Source: Rhodospirillaceae bacterium
GTDB taxonomy: Bacteria; Pseudomonadota; Alphaproteobacteria; MPNO01; UBA2964
NCBI GenBank assembly: GCA_002720855.1
Contig: PBIN01000009.1
Location: 89,222-153,221 of the forward strand
Direction of reading: 5' to 3'
DNA: 64,000 nucleotides
Position 1 is the stretch's first letter. Each line of letters opens with the position of its first letter. The notes beneath the pieces are model-generated. The model searched no databases. It had not been told where the DNA came from and saw only the letters and a list, made by a program, of their open reading frames with translations. A program made the translations under genes and the position numbers. This document shows positions 42,872-51,479 of the stretch, one piece after another.

Positions 42872-43185
42872 TGTTGCGCTTCCTCCAAAAGGTTTGGAGG
42901 GTTCTGGCCAGCGTTAACTGGCGGCTCGATACCCGTTTCAATGACCAGCTCATTCGTCGGGCTCATAAGGATCAGATGTTCCATTGTGTCGCGACGGAGG
43001 AGCAACAGCCTTCGTTTGGAATCGATCGGTGCGATCTCAACAACTTCCAAACGTCGGGCTCCGGGTGCGGGTCGAACTGTTCCTCGCAAAACGCCATAGC
43101 GCCGAGCTGCCCAGGCTAAAAGGCCGATTAGGCCGAGAACAAATATTAGTGCCAGAAGAAACCGGAAATAGGTCGTGACTTCCAT
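42868..43185 (-). CDS. fliO: FliO-like flagellar biosynthesis protein
   Basis: A 105-residue protein with one N-terminal membrane helix (about 5-26) followed by a basic cytoplasmic domain, RRLEVVEIAPIDSKRRLLLLRRD, the pattern of FliO, which assists FliP insertion. Position directly before fliP with a 4-nt overlap supports the call. The family is poorly conserved, so the identification is mainly from topology and context. Confidence 0.85.
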   Translation of the reverse strand: MEVTTYFRFLLALIFVLGLIGLLAWAARRYGVLRGTVRPAPGARRLEVVEIAPIDSKRRLLLLRRDTMEHLILMSPTNELVIETGIEPPVNAGQNPPNLLEEAQQ

Positions 43186-43239
43186 CCCGCCTCCTACTCT
43201 GCTTTGAAACCTAATAGGATTTCACCAACTCTCATCCGG

Positions 43240-43578
43240 CTATTTCTTTCGTGCCGACGTTGTTGTTCCCGCCGATCCGTATGCGGATGCAGCGCGTTGA
43301 CGAGAGGTGACGGATTGTATGTCCTCAGCGATTTCCCGATGTTGTTTAGTCAACGTCTCTACGAGCCGATCAAGATCATCGGTAAGGGAGATCAATTTTG
43401 CCTTGAAAGCTTGGCGTTCGGACGGTGGTAATTCAACAATCGTCTCACAGAGCGCCTTAATTTTTGCGTCGAGATCCGATAGATCGAGTCCGTTTCCCTG
43501 AGCCGCATGGTCCCGAAAGGCATTGATCACGCCGGAGGCTTGCTCAAGCTCAGCATTTAATTCTGCAATGCCAGTCAT
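43240..43578 (-). CDS. Hypothetical helical protein in flagellar operon
   Basis: A 112-residue protein, mostly helical with heptad-like stretches, ending in a basic, Ala/Ser/Thr-rich tail. I do not recognise it. It lies between csrA and fliO on the same strand, with 54 nt before fliO, so it may be a small flagellar accessory or chaperone of the FliT/FlgN size class (inference from size, helices and position). No catalytic features are seen. Confidence 0.6.
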   Translation of the reverse strand: MTGIAELNAELEQASGVINAFRDHAAQGNGLDLSDLDAKIKALCETIVELPPSERQAFKAKLISLTDDLDRLVETLTKQHREIAEDIQSVTSRQRAASAYGSAGTTTSARKK

Positions 43579-43652
43579 TTCGTCTTTATCGCCCTAATAT
43601 AGTGCCCAAAGACGGTCGCAAATCATGGTTAAAAAAGGCTGAAAGAATGGCT

Positions 43653-43877
43653 TCAGTTGTCGCTTTTGCTTTGTGCGCTTAGGAGATCCGCGGTCGACGT
43701 CGCCGCCGCTTGATTCTCGGCCTGAATTTTGTCGTATAGCTCGCGTCTAAGAACGGAAATCTCTGGTGGAAATTCGAATCCGAGTTTGATTGACCGCCCG
43801 CGAACCTCGACAACCGTTACTTCGATGTTGTCGTTGATTACGACGGATTCTCCAACCTTGCGTGTTAAATAAAGCAT
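43653..43877 (-). CDS. csrA: Carbon storage regulator CsrA
   Basis: CsrA binds GGA motifs in mRNA leaders and controls flagellin and other transcripts. The 74-residue protein opens with the family start MLYLTRKVGESVVINDNI and has the conserved ISVLRRELYDKI; the C-terminal 25 residues are a variable tail. It lies upstream of the unknown 43240 gene and fliO, divergent from flgB. CsrA in flagellar clusters is common in several bacteria. Length is normal with a slightly extended tail. Confidence 0.93.
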   Translation of the reverse strand: MLYLTRKVGESVVINDNIEVTVVEVRGRSIKLGFEFPPEISVLRRELYDKIQAENQAAATSTADLLSAQSKSDN

Positions 43878-44027
43878 ATTGGCCTCGCCACTAACTGTGC
43901 CGCTTGCGACGCTGTCTGCGCCCGACCCGACGCTCCTAGATAATGCAAAGTGTGTTTACAATTTATTTACAACGGGTCGTGATAATCGAAAATATCTAAA
44001 ATTGAGCAAATCGATTTGACCAAATTG

Positions 44028-44043
44028 TGGCGATTTGTCGGCA
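44028..44043 (+). promoter_or_regulatory. Possible sigma-54-type promoter for flgB
   Basis: TGG-C-GATTTGTCG-GCA has GG and GC at the exact ten-base spacing of -24/-12 elements, but the -12 part (CGGC) is weak. It would start transcription near 44054, 36 nt before flgB. A TTAC-N7-TTAC pair at 43956-43970 could be a CtrA-like site. Both are tentative. The 43878-44089 gap holds nothing else seen. Confidence 0.35.
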
Positions 44044-44089
44044 GTACCGTGTAACCGGAATTTTCGTATTGTTTAGGCGTAGGGACACA

Positions 44090-44494
44090 ATGGACCTCAG
44101 TAAATCACCGATATTTTCATTGATGCAGCGCCGTTTGGGCTGGCTCACACAAAGGCAATCTGTTCTGGCGCACAATATCGCCAATGCGGATACGCCCAAT
44201 TATAAACCCAAAGATCTGAGCAAGCAGAGCTTCCAAAGAATGTTGGAGACGCCGAGGACGTCAATTTCGATGGCGCAAACCAGCGGTGCCCACATTGCGC
44301 CACGCGAGAATAAGTCGGCATATCGTCAGGAAGTTGTGAAGGATAACTATGAATCGGCATTGGCAGGAAATGCGGTTGTCCTTGAAGAGCAGCTAATGAA
44401 AGTTTCGGAAACGCAGGGTGCCCATACGTTGGCGACCAACCTGTACCGCAAGCATGTTCAAATGCTTAAGCAGGCGATAGGCCGCGATCGGTAA
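44090..44494 (+). CDS. flgB: Flagellar proximal rod protein FlgB
   Basis: FlgB is a proximal rod subunit. From the ATG at 44090 the 134-residue protein has the LGWLTQRQSVLAHNIANADTPNYKPKD motif common to rod and hook proteins and ends HVQMLKQAIGRDR, the typical rod C-terminal helix. Residues before this ATG in the longer open frame are not conserved. It begins a plus-strand operon flgB-flgC-fliE-fliQ-fliR-flhB. Confidence 0.95.
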   Translation: MDLSKSPIFSLMQRRLGWLTQRQSVLAHNIANADTPNYKPKDLSKQSFQRMLETPRTSISMAQTSGAHIAPRENKSAYRQEVVKDNYESALAGNAVVLEEQLMKVSETQGAHTLATNLYRKHVQMLKQAIGRDR

Positions 44495-44509
44495 TTTGGA
44501 GAACATCTC

Positions 44510-44920
44510 ATGGATTTAGTGAAATCGATCAAGATTTCTGCGGCCGGCATGAAGGTGCAGGGAGCGCGATTGAAGATCATCGCGGAGAACATCGCGAATG
44601 CGGATTCCATGGCGAGCCAGAAAGGCGGAATCCCCTATCAGCGCAAGATCGTCAATTTTCATAACGTTCTTGATCGCGAACTTGGCACACACCTTGTGAA
44701 GATCCGTAATTACGATGTCGACAAGGCGGAATTCCGCAAACAATACGACCCTGGCCATCCGGCAGCGGATAAAGATGGCTATTTGAAAATGCCAAACGTC
44801 AACGCGCTTATCGAGATGATGGATATGCGTGAGGCGCAGCGATCCTACGAGGCAAACCTGCGAATTATTCAGGTTTCAAAATCAATGATCCAACGAACCA
44901 TCGGTCTGCTCGGCCGGTAG
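44510..44920 (+). CDS. flgC: Flagellar proximal rod protein FlgC
   Basis: FlgC is a second proximal rod subunit. The 136-residue protein has the N-terminal SIKISAAGMKVQGARLKIIAENIANADS motif, a central YDPGHPAADKDGYLKMPNVN region with the conserved GHPxAxxDGYV-type motif, and the C-terminal EANLRIIQVSKSMIQRTIGLL helix. It follows flgB after 15 nt and precedes fliE by 28 nt. Length and both conserved ends are complete. Confidence 0.96.
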   Translation: MDLVKSIKISAAGMKVQGARLKIIAENIANADSMASQKGGIPYQRKIVNFHNVLDRELGTHLVKIRNYDVDKAEFRKQYDPGHPAADKDGYLKMPNVNALIEMMDMREAQRSYEANLRIIQVSKSMIQRTIGLLGR

Positions 44921-44948
44921 TTGGAACGCACTAGCATAGGAGAGATCC

Positions 44949-45260
44949 ATGGTGGCAAATATCGGCGCGGCGGCGTCAGCTTACGCCAAATCAGGAAAGG
45001 TTGGTGGCGTTTCGGGAATGGAGCCTCGCGCGGGCGATCCTACGAAGAACTTCTCCGATATGCTTGGCGACGCGATGAAAGGTGCTATTGAGACCGGTAA
45101 ACACAGTGAAATGATGAGTGCGAAAGCGGTTGCCGGTCAGGCGGATCTCCGCGAGGTCGTCACCGCGGTCACGAATGCTGAGGTGACTTTGCAGACGGCG
45201 CTATCGATAAGGGATCGGGTGGTTCAGGCATATCAAGACATCATTAGCATGCCGATTTAA
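44949..45260 (+). CDS. fliE: Flagellar hook-basal body protein FliE
   Basis: FliE links the MS-ring to the rod and is the first rod protein exported. The 103-residue protein has a Gly/Ala-rich N-terminus and the typical C-terminal segment VVTAVTNAEVTLQTALSIRDRVVQAYQDIISMPI. Length is normal. It lies 28 nt after flgC and about 45 nt before fliQ. Confidence 0.95.
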   Translation: MVANIGAAASAYAKSGKVGGVSGMEPRAGDPTKNFSDMLGDAMKGAIETGKHSEMMSAKAVAGQADLREVVTAVTNAEVTLQTALSIRDRVVQAYQDIISMPI

Positions 45261-45305
45261 AGGTTGTCTCATTCAGGTTTTTTGGCGGGGAAGCATAAAA
45301 CCAAC

Positions 45306-45572
45306 ATGAACGCTGTAGATATTATTGAAATTTCGCGGGACGGTTTGATTGTCATGCTCAAGATCGGCGCGCCGGTCATGCTGATTGCATTGATTGTCGG
45401 GCTGGGTATTTCTCTTTTCCAGGCATTGACGCAGATACAGGAAATGACGTTGGCGTTCGTGCCAAAAATCCTCGTTATTTTTGTTTCTTTGCTCGTTTTC
45501 CTGCCCTTTATGTTGACGTCTTTGACAACATTTACGAAGGGACTGTTCGATCGGATAGTCTCTCTGGGTTAG
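45306..45572 (+). CDS. fliQ: Flagellar export gate protein FliQ
   Basis: FliQ is an inner-membrane subunit of the export gate. From the ATG at 45306 the 88-residue protein has two membrane helices (about 16-38 and 53-75) with the conserved LGISLFQALTQIQEMTLAFVPK between them. The longer reading to 45264 adds residues unlike FliQ. It sits between fliE and fliR, its usual order. Confidence 0.96.
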   Translation: MNAVDIIEISRDGLIVMLKIGAPVMLIALIVGLGISLFQALTQIQEMTLAFVPKILVIFVSLLVFLPFMLTSLTTFTKGLFDRIVSLG

Positions 45573-45578
45573 CTGCTG

Positions 45579-46343
45579 GTGTTACAAAACCTGGTCACCG
45601 CGCACGTATTTGCCCTGGCATTCGTCTTCGCCAGAATTGGCTCTGTTTTGATGTTGTTGCCAGGCTTTGGCGAGGTGTTTGTCAGCGCCCGTGTCCGTCT
45701 GGTGTTGGCACTGGCGGTCACAGTGGTGATCACGCCGATCGTGACACCATACATACCTGCGGTTCCTGATACCCCTATAGAGACACTTACAATGTTGGGT
45801 CGCGAGATCGTAATCGGTCTCTTTCTGGGCGGTCTCACTCGAATGATGGTCGCTGCACTTCATATCGCAGGAACCATCATGGGGTTTCAAAGCAGTCTTG
45901 CAAACGCGCAACAATTTGACCCCGTCAATGCCTCACAAGGTTCTCTGATCGGCACCTTCTTGAACATACTCGGCGTTTTTTTGATATTTGTAACCGACCT
46001 GCATCACATGATGTTGATGGCTGTCGCGGATTCCTATCAGGTTTTCCAGCCCGGCGCGCCTTTGCCGATCGGTGACTTTGCCAATACTGCGATCCGAACC
46101 CTGGCCGATAGTTTCCTGTTGGCGATGCAGATCGCTTCGCCGCTCATTGTTATGGGTATGTTGTTTTATCTTGGTCTCGGTTTGCTGGCACGACTCATGC
46201 CCCAGGTTCAGGTCTTCTTTATCGCCATTCCGATACAAATCTTCCTTGCCTTCATGGTTATGGCGGTATCGCTCTCCGCCGGCATGATGTGGTTCCTTGG
46301 TTCCTTCCAGGGGAAATTCCAGGGGCTTCTTTTAGGCGGCTGA
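45579..46343 (+). CDS. fliR: Flagellar export gate protein FliR
   Basis: FliR is a membrane subunit of the export gate. The 254-residue protein begins with a GTG at 45579, six bases after the fliQ stop, and has six or so hydrophobic helices with RIGSVLMLLPGFGEVFVSARVRL, the ALHIAGTIMGFQSSLANAQQFDPV motif and LLARLMPQVQVFFIAIPIQI. Length is complete. The ATGs available inside the frame are later, so the GTG is the most likely start. Confidence 0.95.
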   Translation: MLQNLVTAHVFALAFVFARIGSVLMLLPGFGEVFVSARVRLVLALAVTVVITPIVTPYIPAVPDTPIETLTMLGREIVIGLFLGGLTRMMVAALHIAGTIMGFQSSLANAQQFDPVNASQGSLIGTFLNILGVFLIFVTDLHHMMLMAVADSYQVFQPGAPLPIGDFANTAIRTLADSFLLAMQIASPLIVMGMLFYLGLGLLARLMPQVQVFFIAIPIQIFLAFMVMAVSLSAGMMWFLGSFQGKFQGLLLGG

Positions 46344-46346
46344 GCG

Positions 46347-47441
46347 ATGTCAGAAGAGTCACAAGATAAATCACAAAAAACCGAAGACCCAACGCAAAAG
46401 CGTCTGGATGATGCGCGTCAAAAGGGACAGGTCGCGACCTCGCGTGAGGTCAATCACTGGTTTATGATTCTGGCGAGTACGACAGTCATAGCCCTGTTGT
46501 TGCCAGGTATGATGACCGACCTCAGCCAGGCATTCCTGAAATTCGTTGAGCGACCCGAAGCAATACCAATCGGCCCGGGTGGTTTTAAAAACCTCCTGGC
46601 GGATACGATTTTGGAAGCGGTTTGGGCATTGGCGCCGGCGATGATTGTTTTGCTATTCGCTGCCCTCGGCGCGGGTTTGGTCCAAAACGGCTTTATTTTT
46701 GCCCCGGAGTCAATCAAACCCAAGCTTGAGAAAATTTCCCTCAAGAGCGGTGTAAAGCGTCTCTTCTCCGTAAAATCTTTTCTTGAGTTTGCAAAAGGTG
46801 TTTTCAAACTCGCCATCGTGACGTGCGTGGCTATCGCGGTTCTGTGGGATGAATTCACCGGACTTGAACAGATGCCGCTCATGGCGATACCGGCATCGAT
46901 GGGCAAGATGCATGACCTGGTTATTCGTCTGATGATCGGTGTGTTGGCGATTATTTCGATCATCGCCGTGCTCGATTTTCTCGTACAACGAGTTCAGCAC
47001 ACCAAGCAGATGCGAATGTCGCGTCAGGATGTAAAAGACGAACTCAAGCAAACAGAAGGTGATCCGCAAATTCGGGCGCGTCTGCGTCAAATTCGTCGAG
47101 AGAGGGCGCAATCTCGAATGATGCAGGCGGTGCCCGAGGCATCCGTGGTGGTCACCAACCCTACTCATTTCGCCGTTGCGCTTAAGTATGAAATAGAGAC
47201 CATGTCGGCACCCGTCGTATTGGCAAAAGGCGCAGACCATATCGCACAAAGAATTCGCGAAGTGGCTGAAGAAAATGACGTTCCGGTGATGCAAAACCCG
47301 CCACTCGCCCGGGCCTTGCATGCAACTGTGGAAATTGGCGATGAAATTCCGGCAGATCACTATAAGGCCGTTGCCGAAGTGATATCCTACGTTATGCGTC
47401 TGAAGGGCAAAATGCCGGGGCAGGGTAAGGCACGGGCGTAA
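46347..47441 (+). CDS. flhB: Flagellar export switch protein FlhB
   Basis: FlhB is the substrate-specificity switch of the export gate. The 364-residue protein has a basic N-terminus (TEDPTQKRLDDARQKGQVATSREV), four membrane helices within about 37-210, and a cytoplasmic domain with the autocleavage motif NPTH (271-274) in VVTNPTHFAVALKY. It follows fliR after 3 nt and is the last gene of the operon; a GCACGGG/CCCGTGC hairpin (47430-47448) overlaps its stop. Confidence 0.96.
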   Translation: MSEESQDKSQKTEDPTQKRLDDARQKGQVATSREVNHWFMILASTTVIALLLPGMMTDLSQAFLKFVERPEAIPIGPGGFKNLLADTILEAVWALAPAMIVLLFAALGAGLVQNGFIFAPESIKPKLEKISLKSGVKRLFSVKSFLEFAKGVFKLAIVTCVAIAVLWDEFTGLEQMPLMAIPASMGKMHDLVIRLMIGVLAIISIIAVLDFLVQRVQHTKQMRMSRQDVKDELKQTEGDPQIRARLRQIRRERAQSRMMQAVPEASVVVTNPTHFAVALKYEIETMSAPVVLAKGADHIAQRIREVAEENDVPVMQNPPLARALHATVEIGDEIPADHYKAVAEVISYVMRLKGKMPGQGKARA

Positions 47442-47448
47442 CCCGTGC
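47430..47448 (+). terminator. Possible hairpin at the end of flhB
   Basis: GCACGGG and CCCGTGC form a 7-bp stem with a 5-nt loop spanning the flhB stop codon. There is no T run after it, so it is a weak terminator at best. Confidence 0.35.
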
Positions 47449-47464
47449 TTGACGAATGCTTTGC

Positions 47465-48457
47465 CTAAAGCTTGAAGTGATGCCGTACTTCTTCAGGGAA
47501 CAGGTCATCGATCGACAGCTTTTTGTGGAGCGTGCCCTGTTCGTAACCAAACTGTAGAAAGGCCTCCAGAGTCGTCCGGTTTGCCTCAATTCCGTATGGC
47601 CAATGTTCTTCACCGAACATTTTCCGATTGCTTTCCAACCCGTCGTAATAAGACCAGGCTATTGGAAACTGTGACACAGTGAAATTGGCTATCCTTTCAA
47701 AGCTGCGGGCCTTTGCTTCTTCGAAAGCCGTTATAAGGTTTTGCGCAACCCACGGGTTCTTGTCAAAAACATCTTGCCGTATCGCTACTGTATGCATGAT
47801 CGGGAAGATACCGGTTTCGTTGAAATAATTTTCTTCTTCTTCCCGGTAATTGGGGTACAGCTGTGCGACACGCTCATCGCCGGCCAAAAATTCTTTTGGC
47901 GGGCGAGCTGAGAACGCACAATCCAAATCACCGTCGAACATCATCTGCATGAGCGAGCGATCTGTAACGATTGTCAGGTCAATGTCATCCGGCAAGTTGA
48001 GTTGGGACGCTTCCTGGCGGCCAGGGTCGTTGATGCCCGACTGGAACCAGGTGGCGCTGCTTAACGGGACGCCCGCGGTGTGCTCCATCCAGCCACGGGT
48101 ATAGATGCCGGCGGTTTGACCCCATTCCGGTATACCGATGCGTTTTCCTTTTAAATCAGCGGCTGTTTTGATTGGCCCGTCACTGAGCATATAGATTGAG
48201 GAATGGCGGAATACGCGCGATGGAAAAACGGGAATGAGTACAAAAGGGGCGTTGCCGCGAGATACCCAAGAGGTACTCATGCCCATCGAAATTTCTGAGA
48301 TTTCCCATTCCTGGCCAAATAGAAAGCGGTGAAATATTTCTTCGGGGCCATGATTGATGACGGTCAGATCGACTCCCTCAACCTTTACCCTTCCAGTCGC
48401 CATGTCCTGAACATGATCGTAATGATTCATCGCCATGGTCAGCTTTATGTCAGCCAT
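47465..48457 (-). CDS. 4,5-dihydroxyphthalate decarboxylase-like protein
   Basis: The 330-residue protein resembles proteins annotated as 4,5-dihydroxyphthalate decarboxylase (Pht5 type): HGPEEIFHRFLFGQEWEISEIS, IPVFPSRVFRHSSIY, DLKGKRIGIPEWGQTAGIYTRGWM and the C-terminal SYYDGLESNRKMFGEEHWPYGIEANR. This family has a periplasmic-binding-protein-like fold, and some members may be binding proteins rather than enzymes; there is no signal peptide here. It lies 62 nt downstream of the molybdenum hydroxylase gene on the same strand, so the two may share a pathway. Confidence 0.8.
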   Translation of the reverse strand: MADIKLTMAMNHYDHVQDMATGRVKVEGVDLTVINHGPEEIFHRFLFGQEWEISEISMGMSTSWVSRGNAPFVLIPVFPSRVFRHSSIYMLSDGPIKTAADLKGKRIGIPEWGQTAGIYTRGWMEHTAGVPLSSATWFQSGINDPGRQEASQLNLPDDIDLTIVTDRSLMQMMFDGDLDCAFSARPPKEFLAGDERVAQLYPNYREEEENYFNETGIFPIMHTVAIRQDVFDKNPWVAQNLITAFEEAKARSFERIANFTVSQFPIAWSYYDGLESNRKMFGEEHWPYGIEANRTTLEAFLQFGYEQGTLHKKLSIDDLFPEEVRHHFKL

Positions 48458-48519
48458 TATATTCTCCGCAGAAATAGATAAAAACGATGCGCGTTTGTAC
48501 CGGACGAATTTAAAAAACG

Positions 48520-50841
48520 CTAGGGGGCCTGCGCACTTTCGATTGCTTTCCAGACGCGCTGAGAGGTGGCGGGCATTTCAATGTCTTTGACGCCAAGCGG
48601 CGCCAAAGCATCCAGAATAGCGCTTATAACGGCCGGGGTTGCGCCCACTGTGCCACCTTCGCCGGCGCCTTTGACGCCGATAGGATTGGATTTACAAGGG
48701 ACTTCATGAAACTCCATTTCAAAGGAGGGCAAGGTGTCGGCAAAGGGCATCGCATAGTCCATCAGTGAACCAGTCATCAGTTGCCCGGACTCCTTATCAA
48801 AAATAACATCTTCCGTAAGAGCTTGCCCAACGCCTTGGGCGATACCGCCATGGATTTGGCCATCGGCAAGCATCGGGTTAATGACGACGCCAATATCGTC
48901 AACGACAGTATATTTTACGAGATCGACGGTACCTGTCTCGGTATCAATTTCGACCTCACAGATATGGCACCCGTTTGGAAAGCTAGGCTGAATTGCAGCA
49001 TAAGCGCCGGTGCCATCAAGCCCGACACCGAGTTCCTGAGGAATTCCCGCCGGCCGAAAGGAAGCTTTTGCAACCTCAATAATTGACATAGAGCGATCAG
49101 TGCCCACGATCGTGAAAACGCCTTCAGCGAATTCAATATCGCTCGGGTCAGCCTCCATCAGGTGGGCCGCGAATTTTTTCCCGTTTTCGATCACATCATC
49201 TGCCGCGTGACGCATCGCACTGCCACCGAGAACCATGCTCCTGGAAGCGACTGTGCCCCGTCCGGCGGCAACACTCGCGGTATCCCCCTGTTCGAGTTGG
49301 ATGGACTCGAATGGAATACCGAGCCACTCCGATACCATCTGAGCATAGACGGTCGCATGACCCTGACCATGGCTGAAGGTGCCGGCAAAAATCGTGCATG
49401 AACCACTGGCATCGAAACGAATGTCAGCGCGCTCATTGAAATTGCCGCAATCGTCTACGTAATAAGAGATACCAATACCGCGTTTCCGTCCGTCCTCCTC
49501 ACTGGATTCCCGGCGTTTGGCAAAGCCATTCCAGTCCGCAAGTGCGGTGCATTTATTGAGCAGGCCGGAAAAATCGCCGGAATCATAAATAAAGTTTGTG
49601 TGCGATGTGTGAGGTAACGCATCCGGTTGAAGCATGTTGCGGCGACGCAAATCCACTCGGTCGATGCCCATGACACGCGAGGCTTTGTCGATTAATTGCT
49701 CAAAGGCATAAATACCTTCGGGTCGGCCTGCGCCACGATAGGCGGATGTTGGCGTCGTGTTGGTGAAAACGTGTTTGCTTGCAATATCGATAATCGGAAT
49801 TTCATAGATTGACGGCGCAATCCGAAGCGAGAACACTAAAGGAATATAGCCCGAACCGGGGATATAGGCGCCGGCGTTCTGCATCGCGCGCCATCGAAGC
49901 GCCAGAAATTTCCCATCTTTATCGAGCGCCAGGGACCCTTCTAACACCTGATCACGCCCCTGATTGTCCGCCAGCATCGCTTCAGATCGGTCGCTGATCC
50001 ATTTTACGGGGCGACCGACACGCTTTGATGCCCAAAGAACGAGCGCGTCTTCAGGGTACGTCGCCCCTTTCATTCCGAAACCACCACCAACATCGCGAGA
50101 AATAACACGCAATCTCGATTCCGGGACTTTGAGAACATTTTGGGCAAGCGAAGTCCGCGTCATATGCGGACCCTGACAGCTGTTGTACAGCACGTAACGA
50201 TCATCGGCTTCGTTATAGTCGCCGATACATCCTCGGGGTTCGATTGAGACACAGGCCAGACGATTGTTGCGGACGCAAACATCGACAGTATGTGCGGCTT
50301 GTTCGAAGGCAGCGTCGCAGGACCCGGTGTCACCGTAATGGATATCTGTCGCGATATTGTTCTGGGCACCGTCATGTACAAGCTTGGCGTCGCCAGAAAT
50401 CGCGTCGGCAGCTGTTGTAACAAAATCCAGTAATTCAAATTCCGCTGTAACAAGCGCTGCCGCATCGCGCGCCTGGGTATCGGATTCGGCAACAACGACA
50501 GCAATACGTTCGCCGACAAACCTTATCCTGTCATGGACGATGACCGGTTGTTCCGTTCGGTAACCGTCCGACAGACCCATCATCTGGGGCAAATAGTTCG
50601 GTGGTATGCCGCCGATGCCATCCTCAAAAGCATTGGCACCTGTGAGAACAGCGATCACCCCCGGCGCCGCCTCCGCTTCACCGGTGTTAATGGTCTTTAA
50701 ATCTGCATGTGGAACTTGCGCGTATACGATAGCCGCATACGCCATTCGCGGCAGAACGATGTCGTCAATATAGGTGCCACGACCAGTGAGAAACCTAGGA
50801 TCCTCTGATCTTGGTACGGATTGGCCAACACCAAATTTCAT
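48520..50841 (-). CDS. Xanthine dehydrogenase family molybdopterin-binding subunit (form II CoxL-like)
   Basis: A 773-residue molybdenum hydroxylase large subunit. It starts with the CoxL-like GQSVPRSEDPRFLTGRGTYIDDI, has the GGGFGMKG motif near residue 252 and the AYRGAGR motif at 367-373, which marks form II rather than true CO dehydrogenases (AYxCSFR, form I), and the C-terminal GAGEGGTVGATPA with the catalytic Glu. Medium FAD and small 2Fe-2S subunit genes are not next to it, so it is an orphan or works with distant partners. Substrate: probably an aldehyde or aromatic or N-heterocycle (unknown). Confidence 0.9.
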   Translation of the reverse strand: MKFGVGQSVPRSEDPRFLTGRGTYIDDIVLPRMAYAAIVYAQVPHADLKTINTGEAEAAPGVIAVLTGANAFEDGIGGIPPNYLPQMMGLSDGYRTEQPVIVHDRIRFVGERIAVVVAESDTQARDAAALVTAEFELLDFVTTAADAISGDAKLVHDGAQNNIATDIHYGDTGSCDAAFEQAAHTVDVCVRNNRLACVSIEPRGCIGDYNEADDRYVLYNSCQGPHMTRTSLAQNVLKVPESRLRVISRDVGGGFGMKGATYPEDALVLWASKRVGRPVKWISDRSEAMLADNQGRDQVLEGSLALDKDGKFLALRWRAMQNAGAYIPGSGYIPLVFSLRIAPSIYEIPIIDIASKHVFTNTTPTSAYRGAGRPEGIYAFEQLIDKASRVMGIDRVDLRRRNMLQPDALPHTSHTNFIYDSGDFSGLLNKCTALADWNGFAKRRESSEEDGRKRGIGISYYVDDCGNFNERADIRFDASGSCTIFAGTFSHGQGHATVYAQMVSEWLGIPFESIQLEQGDTASVAAGRGTVASRSMVLGGSAMRHAADDVIENGKKFAAHLMEADPSDIEFAEGVFTIVGTDRSMSIIEVAKASFRPAGIPQELGVGLDGTGAYAAIQPSFPNGCHICEVEIDTETGTVDLVKYTVVDDIGVVINPMLADGQIHGGIAQGVGQALTEDVIFDKESGQLMTGSLMDYAMPFADTLPSFEMEFHEVPCKSNPIGVKGAGEGGTVGATPAVISAILDALAPLGVKDIEMPATSQRVWKAIESAQAP

Positions 50842-50912
50842 AAAAACTACTCCTGACTGACAGCGGTTTTATTTTATCTCAATTGCGTTATAACAAGCCA
50901 GCTTGCACGCTA

Positions 50913-51380
50913 TTACCGTGGCTTTTCCAAAAAATTTGCGTAACGCGGAACCCTTTCAATGAGATCGTCAGGATCTATAAAAAATGCTTCAATAATTTCA
51001 CGATTATCTACTTGGATTTCGGGTTGCGTCGTGAAAGTGGTTTCAAAGATATAAGTTTTCCGGATCTGTCCGCAGGGAACAAGTTCATTCACTGCGAGGT
51101 CCAGTCCAAGTTCCTCTTTGAGCTCCCTTACGGCGGCTTCAGGCGGTGTTTCGCCAGGATTAATGCCGCCGCCCGGCAGGCCCAGATTGCGAATATAAGA
51201 ATGTTGCACCGTAAGTACTTTCCCTTCGTACCATATAACAACGGCGGTCCCGAGCTTGGTTGGCATCCCCAACTTTCGCAGTAAGATGATTATCGCGAAA
51301 CCAAATCGGTAAGTGAACCTGCACGAAGCATCGAAGATTCGCGTCGTGAAGGTCATCGATTCTTTTCTGTAACGTATCAT
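50913..51380 (-). CDS. NUDIX hydrolase
   Basis: A 155-residue protein with a Nudix box GGGINPGETPPEAAVREL followed by KEELGL, matching GX5EX7REUXEEXGU, which binds the metal for cleaving nucleoside diphosphate-linked substrates. The N-terminal 25 residues include a hydrophobic stretch (FGFAIIILL). The substrate cannot be inferred. It lies about 70 nt upstream of the molybdenum hydroxylase gene on the same strand; an internal ATG at 51356 is an alternative start. Confidence 0.87.
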   Translation of the reverse strand: MIRYRKESMTFTTRIFDASCRFTYRFGFAIIILLRKLGMPTKLGTAVVIWYEGKVLTVQHSYIRNLGLPGGGINPGETPPEAAVRELKEELGLDLAVNELVPCGQIRKTYIFETTFTTQPEIQVDNREIIEAFFIDPDDLIERVPRYANFLEKPR

Positions 51381-51479
51381 AACAGTCAGTATGGCCGCTT
51401 TATCTCATCCCGTCGAAGGAAGGTTGTCCGCCATTGGATTCACACGCATGATTTTGCAAACAAGCTAGGGGAGAAATTA

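Noticed and set aside
46710..47360. A 216-codon minus-strand frame
   Set aside because: It is antisense to flhB; its composition is that of a shadow frame.
48520..50841. Carbon monoxide dehydrogenase (CoxL form I)
   Set aside because: The active-site loop reads AYRGAGR (form II) rather than AYxCSFR, and coxM/coxS are not adjacent.
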